A stretch of DNA of 64,000 bases from positions 124,001 through 188,000 of the forward strand of contig CANXME010002054.1 of the NCBI GenBank assembly GCA_948144175.1. Reading direction: 5' to 3'. Positions 10,655 to 21,649 of this stretch are shown here, one piece after another. Origin of the DNA: Closterium sp. NIES-65. Taxonomy: Eukaryota; Streptophyta; Zygnematophyceae; Desmidiales; Closteriaceae. How positions within the stretch are numbered: position 1 is the first letter of the stretch; each line of letters starts with the position of its first letter. Both the position numbers and the translations under genes were made by a program. Under the pieces are notes generated by a model. That model saw nothing but the letters and a program-made list of their open reading frames with translations, had not been told where the DNA came from and did not search any database.

Positions 10655-10902
10655 GTCTGATCGATCAACACACGGAAGCTGACCGAGAGCTGATCCGCGC
10701 GATCGACTGGAAAGACAGCCGGAGCAGGACAGCAGGACAGCACAGCGTGCTGCAAATATCACCAGTCTTTTAGCTACCTCTTGCAAATTTTGAACTTGCT
10801 ATTCTGATCAATAAAATTTTGAAGCCAGGGGATTTCCCTGTTTGCCTGGAATGGACTGGCTGTCATCACAATTCCCAAGGCCAGCAGGACTTCATGGACT
10901 CA
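10655..10902. other. DTC upstream region
   Basis: About 250 bp upstream of the DTC start (minus strand). It presumably holds the 5' untranslated region and core promoter; an A/T-rich stretch near 10800-10820 is the only compositional feature. I see no motif that I would call with confidence. Confidence 0.3.
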
Positions 10903-11216
10903 GGACGCGTCACAATTGCGACATCGAGGGAGGATCGCGGTCACACACCAAAGCTGTAAATCGATCTCCACCGAGCCAGATGTGGCGCGATCGTCTTCAG
11001 GTTCGAAAGTTAACGGGGTTAGAAGCCTTTTTGAAAGTTGTAAATGCAATAAGTATGATTTGAGTGCGGTGACAGATCGACCTGGAAGGGACATAGCGTT
11101 CGGTGACGTGTCGGGTATTAACGAACATTAACGAAATAGGGATACAAGACACAGCGAACTACTGTACCCGGAACATCGATCTCCCGCAAGATCGATGTCG
11201 CAATTGTGACGCGTCC
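10903..11216. mobile_element. MITE-like element with 25-bp terminal inverted repeats
   Basis: Two perfect 25-bp inverted repeats, beginning GGACGCGTCACAATTG, bound a 314-bp segment (10903-10927 and 11192-11216). The flanks are TCA on both sides (10900-10902 and 11217-11219), consistent with a 3-bp TSD as in PIF/Harbinger-type elements, although two more flanking bases could be included. The interior has no long coding frame. Seen directly: inverted repeats and the trinucleotide; the family assignment is inference. Confidence 0.6.
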
Positions 11217-11219
11217 TCA

Positions 11220-12019
11220 GGAATTGGAGGGAACTCTTCTCAAGGGTCTGCCTGTCAAACTGTGCCCCAAGAGTCGCTTCGTCACATCAGATCCGTGGAG
11301 CGAACCGAGCTACATGCTGGTAACCGCTTGTACTGCGCTGCTGAGGTGGCACCTTTGAAGACCGTGAGATTGTGATGCCTTGACTGTGAGAGGCTTTCGC
11401 AAAGTTCGTAGCCTGTTAATACAAACCACTCGCTGAAGTGCGGGAGCCTATGGTGTTGTGACAAATGAAGCGAGAGTGGTTGCAATTGGTGAGCTGAAAC
11501 TGGCTGCCACAGCAGCATCACCTGGACTGTACAGATGTTTTACAACTACAGTACGCTTCGCTTCCACAGGTTTCGGCAAGATATTTGCTTTGTTATAGCT
11601 CCATCCTCTAAAAATGACATGTGGGCGTTTCTGCCCAACAAGTAGCATACTAGAACAGAAATTGTGACTAGAAATTATGGTTTGGAAGGTTTGTATGTTG
11701 GGGCCTCCAGCTCTACCCTCTCAGTTCTCAGGATAATCAGAAACTTAAGTCAACATAATAAGTAGAATATCTCATAACAATATAAACTAAAGGTGAATAT
11801 CCTCCCTAAAGTTCCAGCCTATGTAGCCATTGAGTTAACATGGCAATCAAGCAGCGAGTCACAAGGTTCAACAAGAACGCCTTGTGCATGACGCATCACA
11901 TCCGCTCCATACGCGCTATGTATAATCTGCATTCGAATACGCTTTCACAAGCGGGCCTGCAAGCTTTACGCAGGCCCTTCCCGTATAAGCGTCCACCTAG
12001 GCCGTCTCCCGCATTCACG
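11220..12019. other. intergenic region without recognised feature
   Basis: About 800 bp between the MITE-like element and the 3' end of the FAS1-like gene. Composition is moderate in GC. Short open frames occur on both strands but none shows a known domain or codon bias like the neighbouring genes. I see no RNA gene. Confidence 0.4.
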
Positions 12020-12997
12020 TTACGCGGGGAGCTTGGTGCCCACGGGGAACTGCGGGTTATCAACACCGTGCGCGACGAAGTACGGGCCGACGTACATCTG
12101 CGGGTCCAGCACCGTGCTCCACGTAGGCCTCGCCAGGCCCTGCTGCCCCAGCACCACCTTCGGCCCCGCCGGCGACATCTTCACGAGGCTGACCCCCTTG
12201 AGCTGCGTCGGCAGCAGCTGGCCCTTCTTGATCGCCTGCAGATCCGGCAGCGTGAGGCGCCTCGCGATGATCTGCACGGCCGTCAAGTTGTATGCCGCGT
12301 CGTTGGGGATCTTCTTGCCCTTGAAGCGCAGCGACAGGCGGTCCGCCACCACGTCGTTCATCAGCAGAATCGTAGCGCTCTGCAGCGCCGTCAAGTTGTA
12401 CTTGGAGTTCACTGTATCAGAGATGGACGGGGGAGCCCCGAGGGGAGAATGGAATCAACACGGTTAGGAAAGGATTGCAATCAAAAGCGGATCGAGAAGG
12501 GTGTGGCATAACAGCATGGGAGGGGATCGAAAAGGGAGCGTCTGGCGAGTCGACGGCTGACGAGACTGAGCAGCCGTTGCTAGCAAGACTCCTATGAGGC
12601 CCCTTGATTGGCATTCTTGATGCCCATCTTCTGGGTGCTTTGGGAGCCGTTCCCAGGAGGACTACCAGAAGGCCATATGCTCTGCATGCTAGGAGTGTTG
12701 ATGAAACTCACGGGCGACATTGATGGCCTTGTTGACTTGCGTCGAGTACTTGGCGTATTTCGGGTACTTCTTGGTGATTGTCGCCGACAGCTTCTTCAGC
12801 TCGGCGCGCAGCTGCGTCCTCGTCGGCGGCGGCCCTGCCTTCGGCTTCGGCGCCGCTCCCGTTCCTGTTGCCGGAATTCCCTTGGCGTTCGGAGCTGGCG
12901 TTGTTCCTGGCGCGGCGGTTATCGCGCTAACGGACGAAACGGCGCAGATGACGGCAAGCGCGGCTAAAGCGACAGCGAAGGCGAATGAACGAGCCAT
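12020..12997 (-). CDS. secreted FAS1 (fasciclin)-like protein, two exons
   Basis: Exon 1 12712-12997 ends at a GTGAGT donor; exon 2 12020-12411 starts after TACAG. Together 678 nt, 225 residues, stop TAA at 12020-12022. Residues 1-25 form a signal peptide (MARSFAFAVALAALAVICAV then SSVSA). A Pro/Ala/Thr-rich stretch follows (about 28-60), as in plant cell-wall glycoproteins where prolines are hydroxylated and glycosylated. The rest (about 60-225) looks like a single divergent FAS1 adhesion domain: KYNLTALQSATILLMND, AAYNLTAVQIIARRLT, GQLLPTQLKGVSLV, YVGPYFVAHGVD. NLT sites could be N-glycosylated. No GPI-anchor tail is visible. FAS1 proteins act in the cell wall or matrix. Reading through the intron gives an early stop, which supports splicing. 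Confidence 0.65.
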
Positions 12998-13839
12998 GGC
13001 TCTTGTTGACTGGCTTCGGGTCTGGTGAGAAGAGGCTAGTTAGCGTGGATTGATCAACTACGGTCAAACTATGGATTTCAGGATCGGACTGCTGCGTCGA
13101 ATGAGACTGTTACTCACAAGCAGGTTAGCTTTGATGGTCAGAGGAAGGGAAGTGGAGATGTGAGCAGTGGCTGATTGTCCAACTCTTTCATTGGCCTACA
13201 TTTAAAGGGCACGAACTCGCACAGGCGTTTCAACCCGCCGTGTTTTCGTCGGTCGTCTGTTCTGTCGGAGCGGTTCGACAGGTCGAGGGTACCTCGCCTC
13301 GCCTCGCCACCGAAGGAGCACAACAGCCGTTTGCGCTTTTGAGAAAACGGCCATATCACTTGCATGGGTGCTTCCTTGCTGATCTCTCTCTTTCTCCCTC
13401 TCTACGTTTGGTTCCTCCCAGTGTTCCAGCGGATGGCGGAACCTCAGGGAAATTGACTGCGGTGGCGTCCGTAGCTGTAATTTTGACGAACCTGAAAATT
13501 TGGAATGCAGCGGGCCACCGGCTCTGTGGGAAGGAGCGGGAAACACCATTGGTCGTCTGGAAGGGATGCGACTCGATGACTGCGGGCCGTCGTGCTGCAT
13601 GGCTGAAATTTGAAAGGCGGGATTTGTCAAGCCGCTGCAGTAGTGGCTGGAAAACCAACATCGAAAATGTCGGTCGCCCAAAATCTCCGCTAACGAAACA
13701 ACCGTTCTTGCTCAAGAGACCATTTGCCCACTCCATGCATTCTTGGCTGTTCAGCTTCATGTAGCTATGGGTACTTAACATTGAAGTGAACAAACCTTCC
13801 TTAACACAGTCTGAAGTGAACTCCATCACAGTTTGTATC
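12998..13839. other. upstream region of FAS1-like gene; no further gene recognised
   Basis: Presumed promoter and intergenic DNA. A TTTAAA stretch at about 13200 could be a core promoter element for the FAS1-like gene but is not distinctive. Overlapping open frames on both strands at 13200-13870 (up to about 175 codons) show no known domain. Confidence 0.35.
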
Positions 13840-14182
13840 TGAAAGGAAAATTCCTTTTCCTTACTTCGCATCCATGCTCAACGCGTACATCACTGTAGCA
13901 CCACAGTCAGCACCGTTACCACTCGCAACCCTCACATCGACAATCCGCCCGCCACCTTCGCACATCGCACCCCGACCTCACGCCTCGGCGAGTAACCCGT
14001 GCTCCGGGCCTCCGCTTCGACACTTTTTCCCAACCACAGTCCCAGGCCCGTCGCGCGACAACCACAGTCCATTACCGTTACCACTGTAGTTTCGCTATAT
14101 ATTCTTCGCTCATGCCTTCGCTCATTGTACTCTTGCTTCGATAGTGCAATTCTCGTTCGTTCACTCAATTGCACTCGTAACA
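13840..14182 (+). repeat. 5' LTR of gypsy M (343 bp)
   Basis: Starts TGAAAGGAAAATTCC and ends CGTAACA, followed by CT and TGGTATTAAAAGCC, a degenerate initiator-Met-like primer site with the same CT spacer as gypsy K and H. The beginning resembles the 3' LTR of gypsy N (6978). The five bases before it (GTATC) should be a TSD copy. Confidence 0.6.
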
Positions 14183-14629
14183 CTTGGTATTAAAAGCCTA
14201 CAATCTCCTCTCGGACCGCACCCACACCTTCGCTTCCCCACTATATCAATTTTTTGGGGGGGGGTAGACGTCTCTCAGCGACACAGCACCGCCGCTCGTA
14301 GTGCTCTCTCGTAAGCACGCACGGCCACGACCGAGGCTCTCGCTGAGCTCGCCCGACACCCCCGCCATGGCCGAATTCACGCTCGCCACATTGACGCAGG
14401 AGCAGCTTGACCGTCTGGTGCGCCAACTTGAAGATTCGACGCTCGAAACAGCGACGCTCACGGCGGAACGTGACTCCGCACGTCAGCAATCCACGGTGAA
14501 CATTCCAGCGCCACCACTCGCACCGACAAATGCATCTGCACAATCGGACGAGCCGATCGTCATTTCGTCCGGCACACGAACGCAACACGACAGCGTGGGA
14601 CAGCGCTCAGGCGCAGCCAGTGATGGCGC
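14183..14629 (+). CDS. gypsy M leader and Gag N-terminus (cut by copia E)
   Basis: After the primer site and a G-run near 14257, an ATG at 14367 opens 87 codons up to the point where copia E is inserted. The peptide starts MAEFTLATLTQEQLDRLVRQ and continues with a heptad-like Leu-rich stretch, typical of the coiled-coil N-terminus of gypsy Gag, then a Pro/Ala/Ser segment. The rest of M must lie beyond the right edge, after E. The call rests on the LTR and primer site to its left rather than on a conserved domain. Confidence 0.55.
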
Positions 14630-14761
14630 TGTCAGAACATTATAGCTCATGCATATTGTGTAGGCTATAGTGGGGTAGCCTATAAGGGGTACAACCCAAT
14701 TAGGGTTAGTACTTGTACCCAATTCATTCATAGTTCATTCATTTTTATTTCGATTCTCACA
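14630..14761 (+). repeat. 5' LTR of copia E (132 bp)
   Basis: Starts TGTCAGAACATTATAG, ends GATTCTCACA. Same subfamily as the L LTR at 6401-6529. Its partner is beyond the right edge. Confidence 0.88.
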
Positions 14762-15400
14762 TGGTATCGAGCCGGTTCCCTCGTGGGAACTGTTCCTAGG
14801 GCCCACCAATTCGACATTTTTTTTCTTTTCCTGCCCGGAGCGCGCTCAGCCCTACCCGAGTCGCGCTCCCCCTTTTTTCTCGCCCCGTCGCGCCGCCCTA
14901 GCGGCCCTGTCGCCTGCCTTGCGGCCCTCGCGCCGCCCTTCCTGGCCCCGACCCGCCGCCCTGCGGCCTCGACGCCTACCTGTGCGGCCCCGGCGCCTAC
15001 CTGCTGGCCCCGCCACCTACCTGCGGCCCCGCCACCTACCAGCAGCCCCGCCACCTACCCGCGGCCCCGCCACCTACCTGTGCGGCCCGGCCACCTACCT
15101 GCGGCCCCGCCACCTACCAGCGGCCCTTCCACCTACCCGCGGCCCCGCCACCTACCTGTGCAGCCCCGCCACCTACCTGCGGCCCCGCCACCTACCAGCG
15201 GCCCCGCCACCTACCCGCGGCCCCGCCACCTACCTGTGCAGCCCCGCCACCTACCTGCTGGCCCCGCCACCTACCTGCGGCCCCGCCACCTACCAGCGGC
15301 CCCGCCACCTACCTGCGGCCCCGCCACCTACTAGCGGCCCCGCCACCTACCTGCGGCCCCGCACCTACCTTGGCGGCCCCGCCGCCTCCTCTCAGCGGCC
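14762..15400 (+). promoter_or_regulatory. primer site, palindromic leader and minisatellite of E
   Basis: TGGTATCGAGCCGG follows the LTR, then GTTCCCTCGTGGGAAC (inverted repeat), TAGGGCCCACC, a T-run and a GGAGCGCGCTC hairpin half. From about 14985 to 15365 there is a 19-bp minisatellite of the GCCCCGCCACCTACCTGCG type, about 20 copies, alternating CTGCG and CAGCG ends. The primer function is known for the class; the rest is comparison between elements. Confidence 0.75.
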
Positions 15401-15647
15401 CCGCCGCCTCCTCCCAGCGGCCCCGGACGCCGCCCTCTCAGCGACCCCGCCGAGCCGCCCAGCAGCCGAGCCGCCCAGCAACCGAGCCGCCCAGAAGCCG
15501 AGCAGCCGAGCCGCCGAGCCGCCCAGCAGCCGAACCGCCGAGTCGCCCTGCAGCCGAGCCGCCCGAACCGCCCTGTCCGGTAAGAGCAGCGCCTCTTTCA
15601 CAGCACTGCCCTCACCCTACTGTTTGCGCTGCTAGTCTACTGCTGTC

Positions 15648-17260
15648 ATGGCTACCCCTAGTGTCCTCGCTTTTGACGCTGAGGGTCGGGCCATCGACTT
15701 TGACGTCTCAATAGATGACCTGCAGCTTTTCTTACAGTGCGATAGGGCAGACGGCCTCTCCCTTTTTGACCTCACTTCTGGTGCATCTCCTGCCCCCGCT
15801 GCTGATGCTGACGCCATTGTTCGCTCATAGTGGGCCACGCGCGATGCTGCTGCACGTCTTGCTGTGCGTCGCCACCTACCTTCCTCTGAGCGTGCGCACT
15901 TTAGCCAGTACAAGAGTGCTCAGACCTTGTACGACGCTGTAGTTGCACGCTACTCCTCCCCTGCCACTGCTGCACTGAGCCGCCTCATGCTACCGTACCT
16001 CTTCCCTGACCTTGCTGCCTTTCCCACAGTCGCTGACCTCATTACGCACCTCCGCACTAGTGACACTCGCTATCGCGCTGCACTTCCTGCTGAGTTCTGC
16101 GCCAAGAACCCCCCCCCCCCCATGTACATCACCCTCTACTACAAAGTCACCCGTCTCCCTGACTCCCTTCGCGTAGTCAGGGACCACTTCCTCTCAGTTT
16201 GCCCCACCACTCTCACCATTGACCTCCTCGAGAAGGCCCTCCTAGCAGCAGAAAAGAGCATAGTAGCTGTAGGAGCCTCTCGTGGTGACCCTCGCACCCC
16301 CATCTTTGAGGGGTGTTCCCCCTCCCCTCTTTTGCCCTCTGTTGTCTCTGCTGCTGCGGCCGACCTCATTGGTCTGGAGTCGGTCGGTGCGGCGTCTACC
16401 CCTAGTGGGAAGCGTCGCTCTGGCAAGGGCAAGGGGGGCAGGGGCGCTGGAGGAGCTAGCGGGGGCGGTGGAAGCGGCAATGGAGGCAGTGGAGGGGGTG
16501 GGGGTGGTGGTGGGAGTGGTGGCGGGGGTGGAGGTGTCGGCAGCGGCAGTGGAGGCGGAGGCGGCAGCGGCGGTGGCGCTGGGAGCGGAGGTGGTGGAGG
16601 TGGCGGAGGTGGAGGAGGCGGTGGCGGAGGAGGAGGAGGAGGAGGTCGTGGCTCTTCGCAGAGGAGTGGCTCCGGTGGTGGTCAGCGCCAGCAGCAGCAG
16701 CGCAGTCGGGAGACCCTGTCCCCTCAGCAGCTCCGTGAGTGGTACGCTGCACGCCAGCGGGGTGGGGGTACTGGTCTGTGCACCTACGTCCTGCGCACCG
16801 GCGACCGTACGGGTGAGCAGTGTGGGGGTGCGCACCCCACCCAGCGCTGCTTTGGCCGCCTGACGGACGCTTGGCGTCACCAGTTCCCTGAGGCCACTGA
16901 GATCCCTCGCTGGGGCGAGCTGTCTAGGGCAGGGGTAGCTATCTTTGACCTTGACTTTGATGCTATTCTTGCTGCTATGTATACTGTGTCTATTTGTGAG
17001 GAGGGTGACTGTTACCGGTGTTTCCCGCCCGACCCGGGCATTGAGACTGCTGCTCTAGGTGCTGGTGAGGCTGCTGCTCTTGGTGCTAGCGAGTCTACTG
17101 CTCTAGGTGCTAGTGCGTCTGCTTCCTCCGGTACTAGTGAGTCTGCGCTCTAAGGTACTGCGTCGGCTTCGGCCTCCCACACCTTCACACTTGACTCGGG
17201 GGCTTCTCGCTCCTTCTTTCGAGACCGCACCACACTCACGCCGCTTGGTCGGCCAGTTGC
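15648..17260 (+). pseudogene. copia E Gag and start of protease (two nonsense changes)
   Basis: Starts at the ATG at 15648 (MATPSVLAFDAEGRAIDF). A TAG at 15828-15830 replaces a codon that is CAG in element F, and a TAA at 17151-17153 replaces a Ser codon. Otherwise one frame: capsid-like region to about 16370, Gly tract 16430-16650, PQQLREWY, the finger C-X13-C-X3-H-X4-C (TYVLRTG ... CGGAHPTQRCF), an acidic-hydrophobic stretch, and the protease motif LDSGAS at about 17190. Interrupted by gypsy H after codons for RPVA. Confidence 0.88.
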
Positions 17261-17638
17261 TGTGAGGATCTAGGATCGAGTTCAGAAAAGAGAATGAGAA
17301 TTGAGTCGAATTGAATGTTCACCTGGGTACAACACGAGGCTATATATAGGCTTGACACAAGGCCCCGTTACCAGGTGTTACGCGAAGGTTCCGCGGGCCG
17401 TGTAGCGTCCCGAACGGATCCTTACCGAATTCGGTAGAAGGCAATTCGGTGGCAACCGAAAAGCCAGAATTCGGTGCACGCAACCTAGCTCGGTGCTATA
17501 ACTATAATAAAATATAGGAAATCACCTAGCCTAGGAAATCAAGCAATTCATGCATTCATATAATTATCCTATGCTAGAAATAGCATGATAAAGTAAAGGC
17601 AAGCAAGCATAGCTGGCATAAGCCGTCGTACTCTCACA
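17261..17638 (-). repeat. 3' LTR of gypsy H
   Basis: Starts TGTGAG and ends CTCACA. Contains CTATATATAG near 17340 (promoter TATA box candidate) and four ATTCGGT repeats near 17430-17490. On the minus strand it is preceded by the polypurine tract GAGGGGGGGACG (17639-17650). Confidence 0.9.
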
Positions 17639-17648
17639 CGTCCCCCCC

Positions 17649-20600
17649 TCAAAGCTGGGTGGCGTGAGATACACCCTGCTTGACAAGATAGTCCTTGAGA
17701 GCACGGCGTGCGTTGCCCATATCAGCTTCTGCAACCCAAGTGTCCTCAGTGGGGTCGTATCCCTTCCAGCGTATCAGGAACTCGAGGGTCTTGCCGCCGC
17801 GGCACCGATGAGAGAGAACGCGCTCGATCTCGTACTCGGGTTCATCCTGTACAAGAACAGGTGGAGGTGGTGGTAGCTGCCGTCCCTTGAACTGTTGGTT
17901 GGGGTCCTTGTAGGGTTTCAGTAGCTGCACATGGAAAGCATTGTGAAGCTTCCACGTATCTGGTAAGCGCAAGCGGAATGTAACTGGTGTCACCTGTGCC
18001 TCAACAAGAAAAGGACCACAGAAGCGAGGCCGGAGTTTGGATGGGAGGTGAGACAGGTTCAAGTTGCGCGTGTCAAGAAGCACCTGATCTCCAACTGCTA
18101 CTGAGTGATCACGTCGCTGACGATCGGCATACTGCTTCTGGGAGGTCTGCATCGTGGTGAGTCGTCGCTGAGTCTTCTCCCATAGCTGCTGCATGGTGGT
18201 GACGAAGTCATGTGCGGCTTGGACGTGTGCCGGTGTAGTTGGCTGCTGTGGTGTGAGTGGTTCCCGTCCGTAACACAGGAAGAAAGGAGTTTTCCCTGTG
18301 GCCGCATGTGATGCGTTGTTGTAAGCGAACTCTAGGGTCGGTAACTGTGTGTCCCAGTGGCTGACGTCGTCCTTGCAAGCTGTGCGCAGTAACTGTTCAA
18401 CCACTTGATTGAGTCGCTCTGTCTGTCCGTCAGTCTGGGGGTGGTATGCTGAAGACATTGCAAGCTTTGTCCCCAACAGTCCCATGAGCTCCTTCCAGAA
18501 CTTACTGGTGAATTTTGGGTCTCTGTCTGAGATGAGTGTAGCGGGGATGCCGTGGATGGTGATGATGCGGTCGAAGAAGAGGCGAGCAGTTGCTTCAGCT
18601 GTAGCTGTGGCGTTGGTCGGTATGAAGTGACCCATTTTGGAGAACTTATCGATGACTACGAGGATGGAATCGTACCCCTGTGAGGTCGAAGGAAGTCCGG
18701 TGATGAAGTCGAGGCTAACGACCAGCCATGGCTGCTCCGGTACGGGTAGAGGCTGAAGTAACCCTGCTTTTTTCTGCTTGCTGCTCTTCATCCGCTGGCA
18801 CGTGTCGCATGAGGTGACGAAATGCTGCACGTCTGCTGCCATCCCGGGCCAGTAGTAATACTTCGCTATCCCTGCTAACGTCTTGTTGCTCCCGAAATGT
18901 CCCGCGTAAGGTACGTCGTGAAACTCCTCCAATAGGATCTGCCGTAGCGAGGCGTAATTCGGTACCCAAATCTTTCCTGAACCCTTCCTTACAGCTAAGT
19001 CTTTCTCCCACTGTAATAGCTTCTTGGTCTGTGCTGTAGCAATCTCTGCGTCCACGGAGTACCCATGTTGGAATAGACCCTTGAGCAGAGGGTTCATCCC
19101 GTCGGGCTGGATGCCTGCTACATGTCCGGGGCGGCTCAACGCGTCTGCCTTGTTGTGTAGCCCGGGCTTGTAGACGATGTCGTAGTGGAAGTGAGTTTCC
19201 AGGAAGTCCACCCACCGCACCTGTCGTCGTGAGAGTGTCGGCTGTGACTTCAGGTATTTGAGACTGCAGTGGTCAGTATAGACTGTAGTCTTGGCTCCCT
19301 CTAGGTAACACCTCCACGCCTTGAAGGCTATGACTATCGCTAAGGCTTCCTTGTCGTGAATGGGGTAGTTTAGTTCTGCTCCGTGTAGCTTCTTACTGAG
19401 GTAGGCGATGGGCTGCAAACCGCGTCCGTGATCATGCATCAGTATTGCTCCGACTGCTTGGTCACTAGCGTCTGCTTCCACCACGTAGTCCTTGTCTTGA
19501 TCCGGCAAGATGAGTACTGGCGCTGTAGTCAGTGCTGTCTGTAGCTGCTCCATGGCTTGCTGATGAAGGGTATCCCATTTGTAGGGCGTATCCTTTTTCA
19601 GTAGGTCGGTCAGTGGCGCTGCTATCTTAGCGTACTGCGGCACGAACCTGTTGTAGTAGTTGGCGAAGCCTAGGAACTGCTGTAACTCCTTCACGTTCTC
19701 TGGTACTTTCCACTTCTTGACGGCTTCGATCTTCCGTGGGTCCACGTGTACGCCCTCGGCACTCACCATGTGCCCGAGAAACTGCACCTTCTTCAGGGCG
19801 AAGTCGCTCTTTGACAGCTTCACGTAGAACTTGTTTTTCCGCAGGATCTCGAACACCTTCCGCAGATGCTCCACGTGCTCCTTCATGTTCTTGGAGTAGA
19901 TGAGAATGTCGTCCAGGTACACCACCACGCACTCGTCTAGCAGGGGTCGTAAGATGTGATTCATCTCCGCCTGAAACGTTGCTGGTGCGTTGCAGAGTCC
20001 GAACGGCATCACCAAGTATTCGTAGGAGCCGTATCTGGTACGGAACGCTGTCTTGTGGACGGAGTTGTCTGCCATCTTGATCTGCTAGTAGCCCGATCGT
20101 AGGTCCAGCTTCGAAAATACTGTTGCTCCACGCAGTTGATCGAGTAGGTCGTCTATGCGCGGTATGGGATATTTGTTTTTTACTGTCTGTTTGTTCAGTG
20201 CGCGGTAGGCGATGCACATCCGTAGACTGCCGTCTGGTTTTGGAGTGAAGAGAACTGGTGCGCCGTAGGGAGAGGTGGATGGGCGGATCAGTTGTCTGTC
20301 CAGTAGATACTCTATCTGTTTTTTCATGTCTGTCAGTTCAGTCGGACTCAGTCGGTATGGTGCACGTGAGACGGGTTTCGCACCTGGTTCCTCCACGATC
20401 TCGTGCTCGTGGGTGCGTGCTGGAGGTACGCCTGCAGGTAGGTCGTCGGGCATTATATCCTTGTACTGCCCCAAGACCTCCTTCACTGCTGCAGGTAGCT
20501 CGGAACTCGGCTTCTCCTCCTCTGCTGCTGCCATAACCAGTGCTAGGTAACCCGTGTTACTCTCGTTCACCGTCTGTTCGAACCGTGCCAGTGTCGTTTC

Positions 20601-21425
20601 AGGTACGTCCCCTGTATCCGTCCAGCTTCGCAGTGCTATCCGCTTCCCATTGTTGTAGATGCACACCTTGCTGTTGACCCAATCGATCTCGGGGTTGAAT
20701 CGCTTTAGGAAATCTCGCCCCAAGATAAAATCTAATCCTTTGATGTTGGTGACTGGTAGCTTCGGCTTCCACCTCAACGCACCTATATGCAGTTGCAGTG
20801 ATGCTTCGCCGTGGATAGGAAGCTTCGTACCGTCCACCATGGTTGCTGAAAACTGGGTCTCTTCCGCCTTCTCTCCAATTTTCTCCAATGCTCCGTGGTC
20901 ACACACCGAGTGAGATGCACCGCTGTCCACCAGTGCCTGGAGGCGTCGCCCAGTGAATAACACCTCGAGGAGTAGTGGTTTCTGCTGCGCTGAGTAGCCA
21001 AAGAGGGTCTCGTTAATAGGATCATAGGGTACATCAAACTTAATACCTTCCCTTTTCCCTATTCCTGACTCAGCGCTTTCTAACTTCACCTGGGGGGTAA
21101 GAGGATTTTTCCGAGGCTTGTATAATTTCTCCTGAGCCTGGATGTCTCCTCTAAGCCTTGGCAGCTGTGTAGGCTTCACCTGTGGGCGACGGGGAGCCTT
21201 AACACTGTGCTGCGGGGAGAGAATATTAACTCCACGGAACGCACGACCCTTTTCTACGCTCTGTAGTACTTTGCCCAACTTCTCAGGTACCTGAATAATT
21301 TCTAAAGGCTTTTTCTTGGCCTCTAGACCTCCCCTGAATTTTTTGAAGGCTTGTAAACCACGAGAAGCAATATTCTTCGTTAGAGCATCTTTATAGGATA
21401 CTTTTAACGAATTCTTACTTTCGTG
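17649..21425 (-). pseudogene. gypsy H Pol: protease, RT, RNase H, integrase, chromodomain
   Basis: Aspartic protease [10 protein letters not shown] near 20920-20960; reverse transcriptase with VVYLDDILIYS near 19905-19935; RNase H with a D at VVEADAS, E at KEAL and TDHCSLKYL; integrase with an H-C zinc region (HFGSNKTL ... CDTCQRM) and core residues DFITGLP, ISDRDPKF, NQVVEQL; chromodomain EYEIERVL ... FLIRWKGY ... TWVAEADM at the C-terminus, stop near 17649. A TAG at 20085-20087 in the RT (expected Trp in SGYWQIKM-like context) and another near 21433-21435 break the frame. Encodes the replication enzymes of the element; the chromodomain is the chromatin-targeting part. Confidence 0.92.
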
Positions 21426-21649
21426 GGTGTTCGGCTAGAGTTTCCCGGTCGGTGCAGAGTCTTTTTTCGCGGAGCCTCCATTCGCCTCGGCGATTTCCCC
21501 TGATGCCGATCGGTCGTGACGTTTTAAATTCGCGCCATCTTTTTCTCCTTTTTTCACCCGCTCCGAAGTCGCCACGTCGTCGCCTTTTCCTGCTTTTCGG
21601 ATCTTTACGCGATCGCCAGGTCGATCCGCGGCTACTGGCGATTCCCGTT

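Noticed and set aside
13202..13871. Overlapping open frames on both strands upstream of the FAS1-like gene
   Set aside because: No domain, signal or codon bias; opposite-strand frames overlap almost fully, as in non-coding GC-rich DNA.
14250..14275. G-run followed by TAG at 14257 as a second polypurine tract
   Set aside because: No LTR start follows, and it lies between primer site and gag of M; resemblance to the N junction is probably chance.
16430..16660. Gly-rich and Pro-rich long open frames as silk, collagen or cell-wall genes
   Set aside because: The Gly tract is inside Gag and in frame with it; Pro/Ala/Thr frames on the other strand are its shadows.
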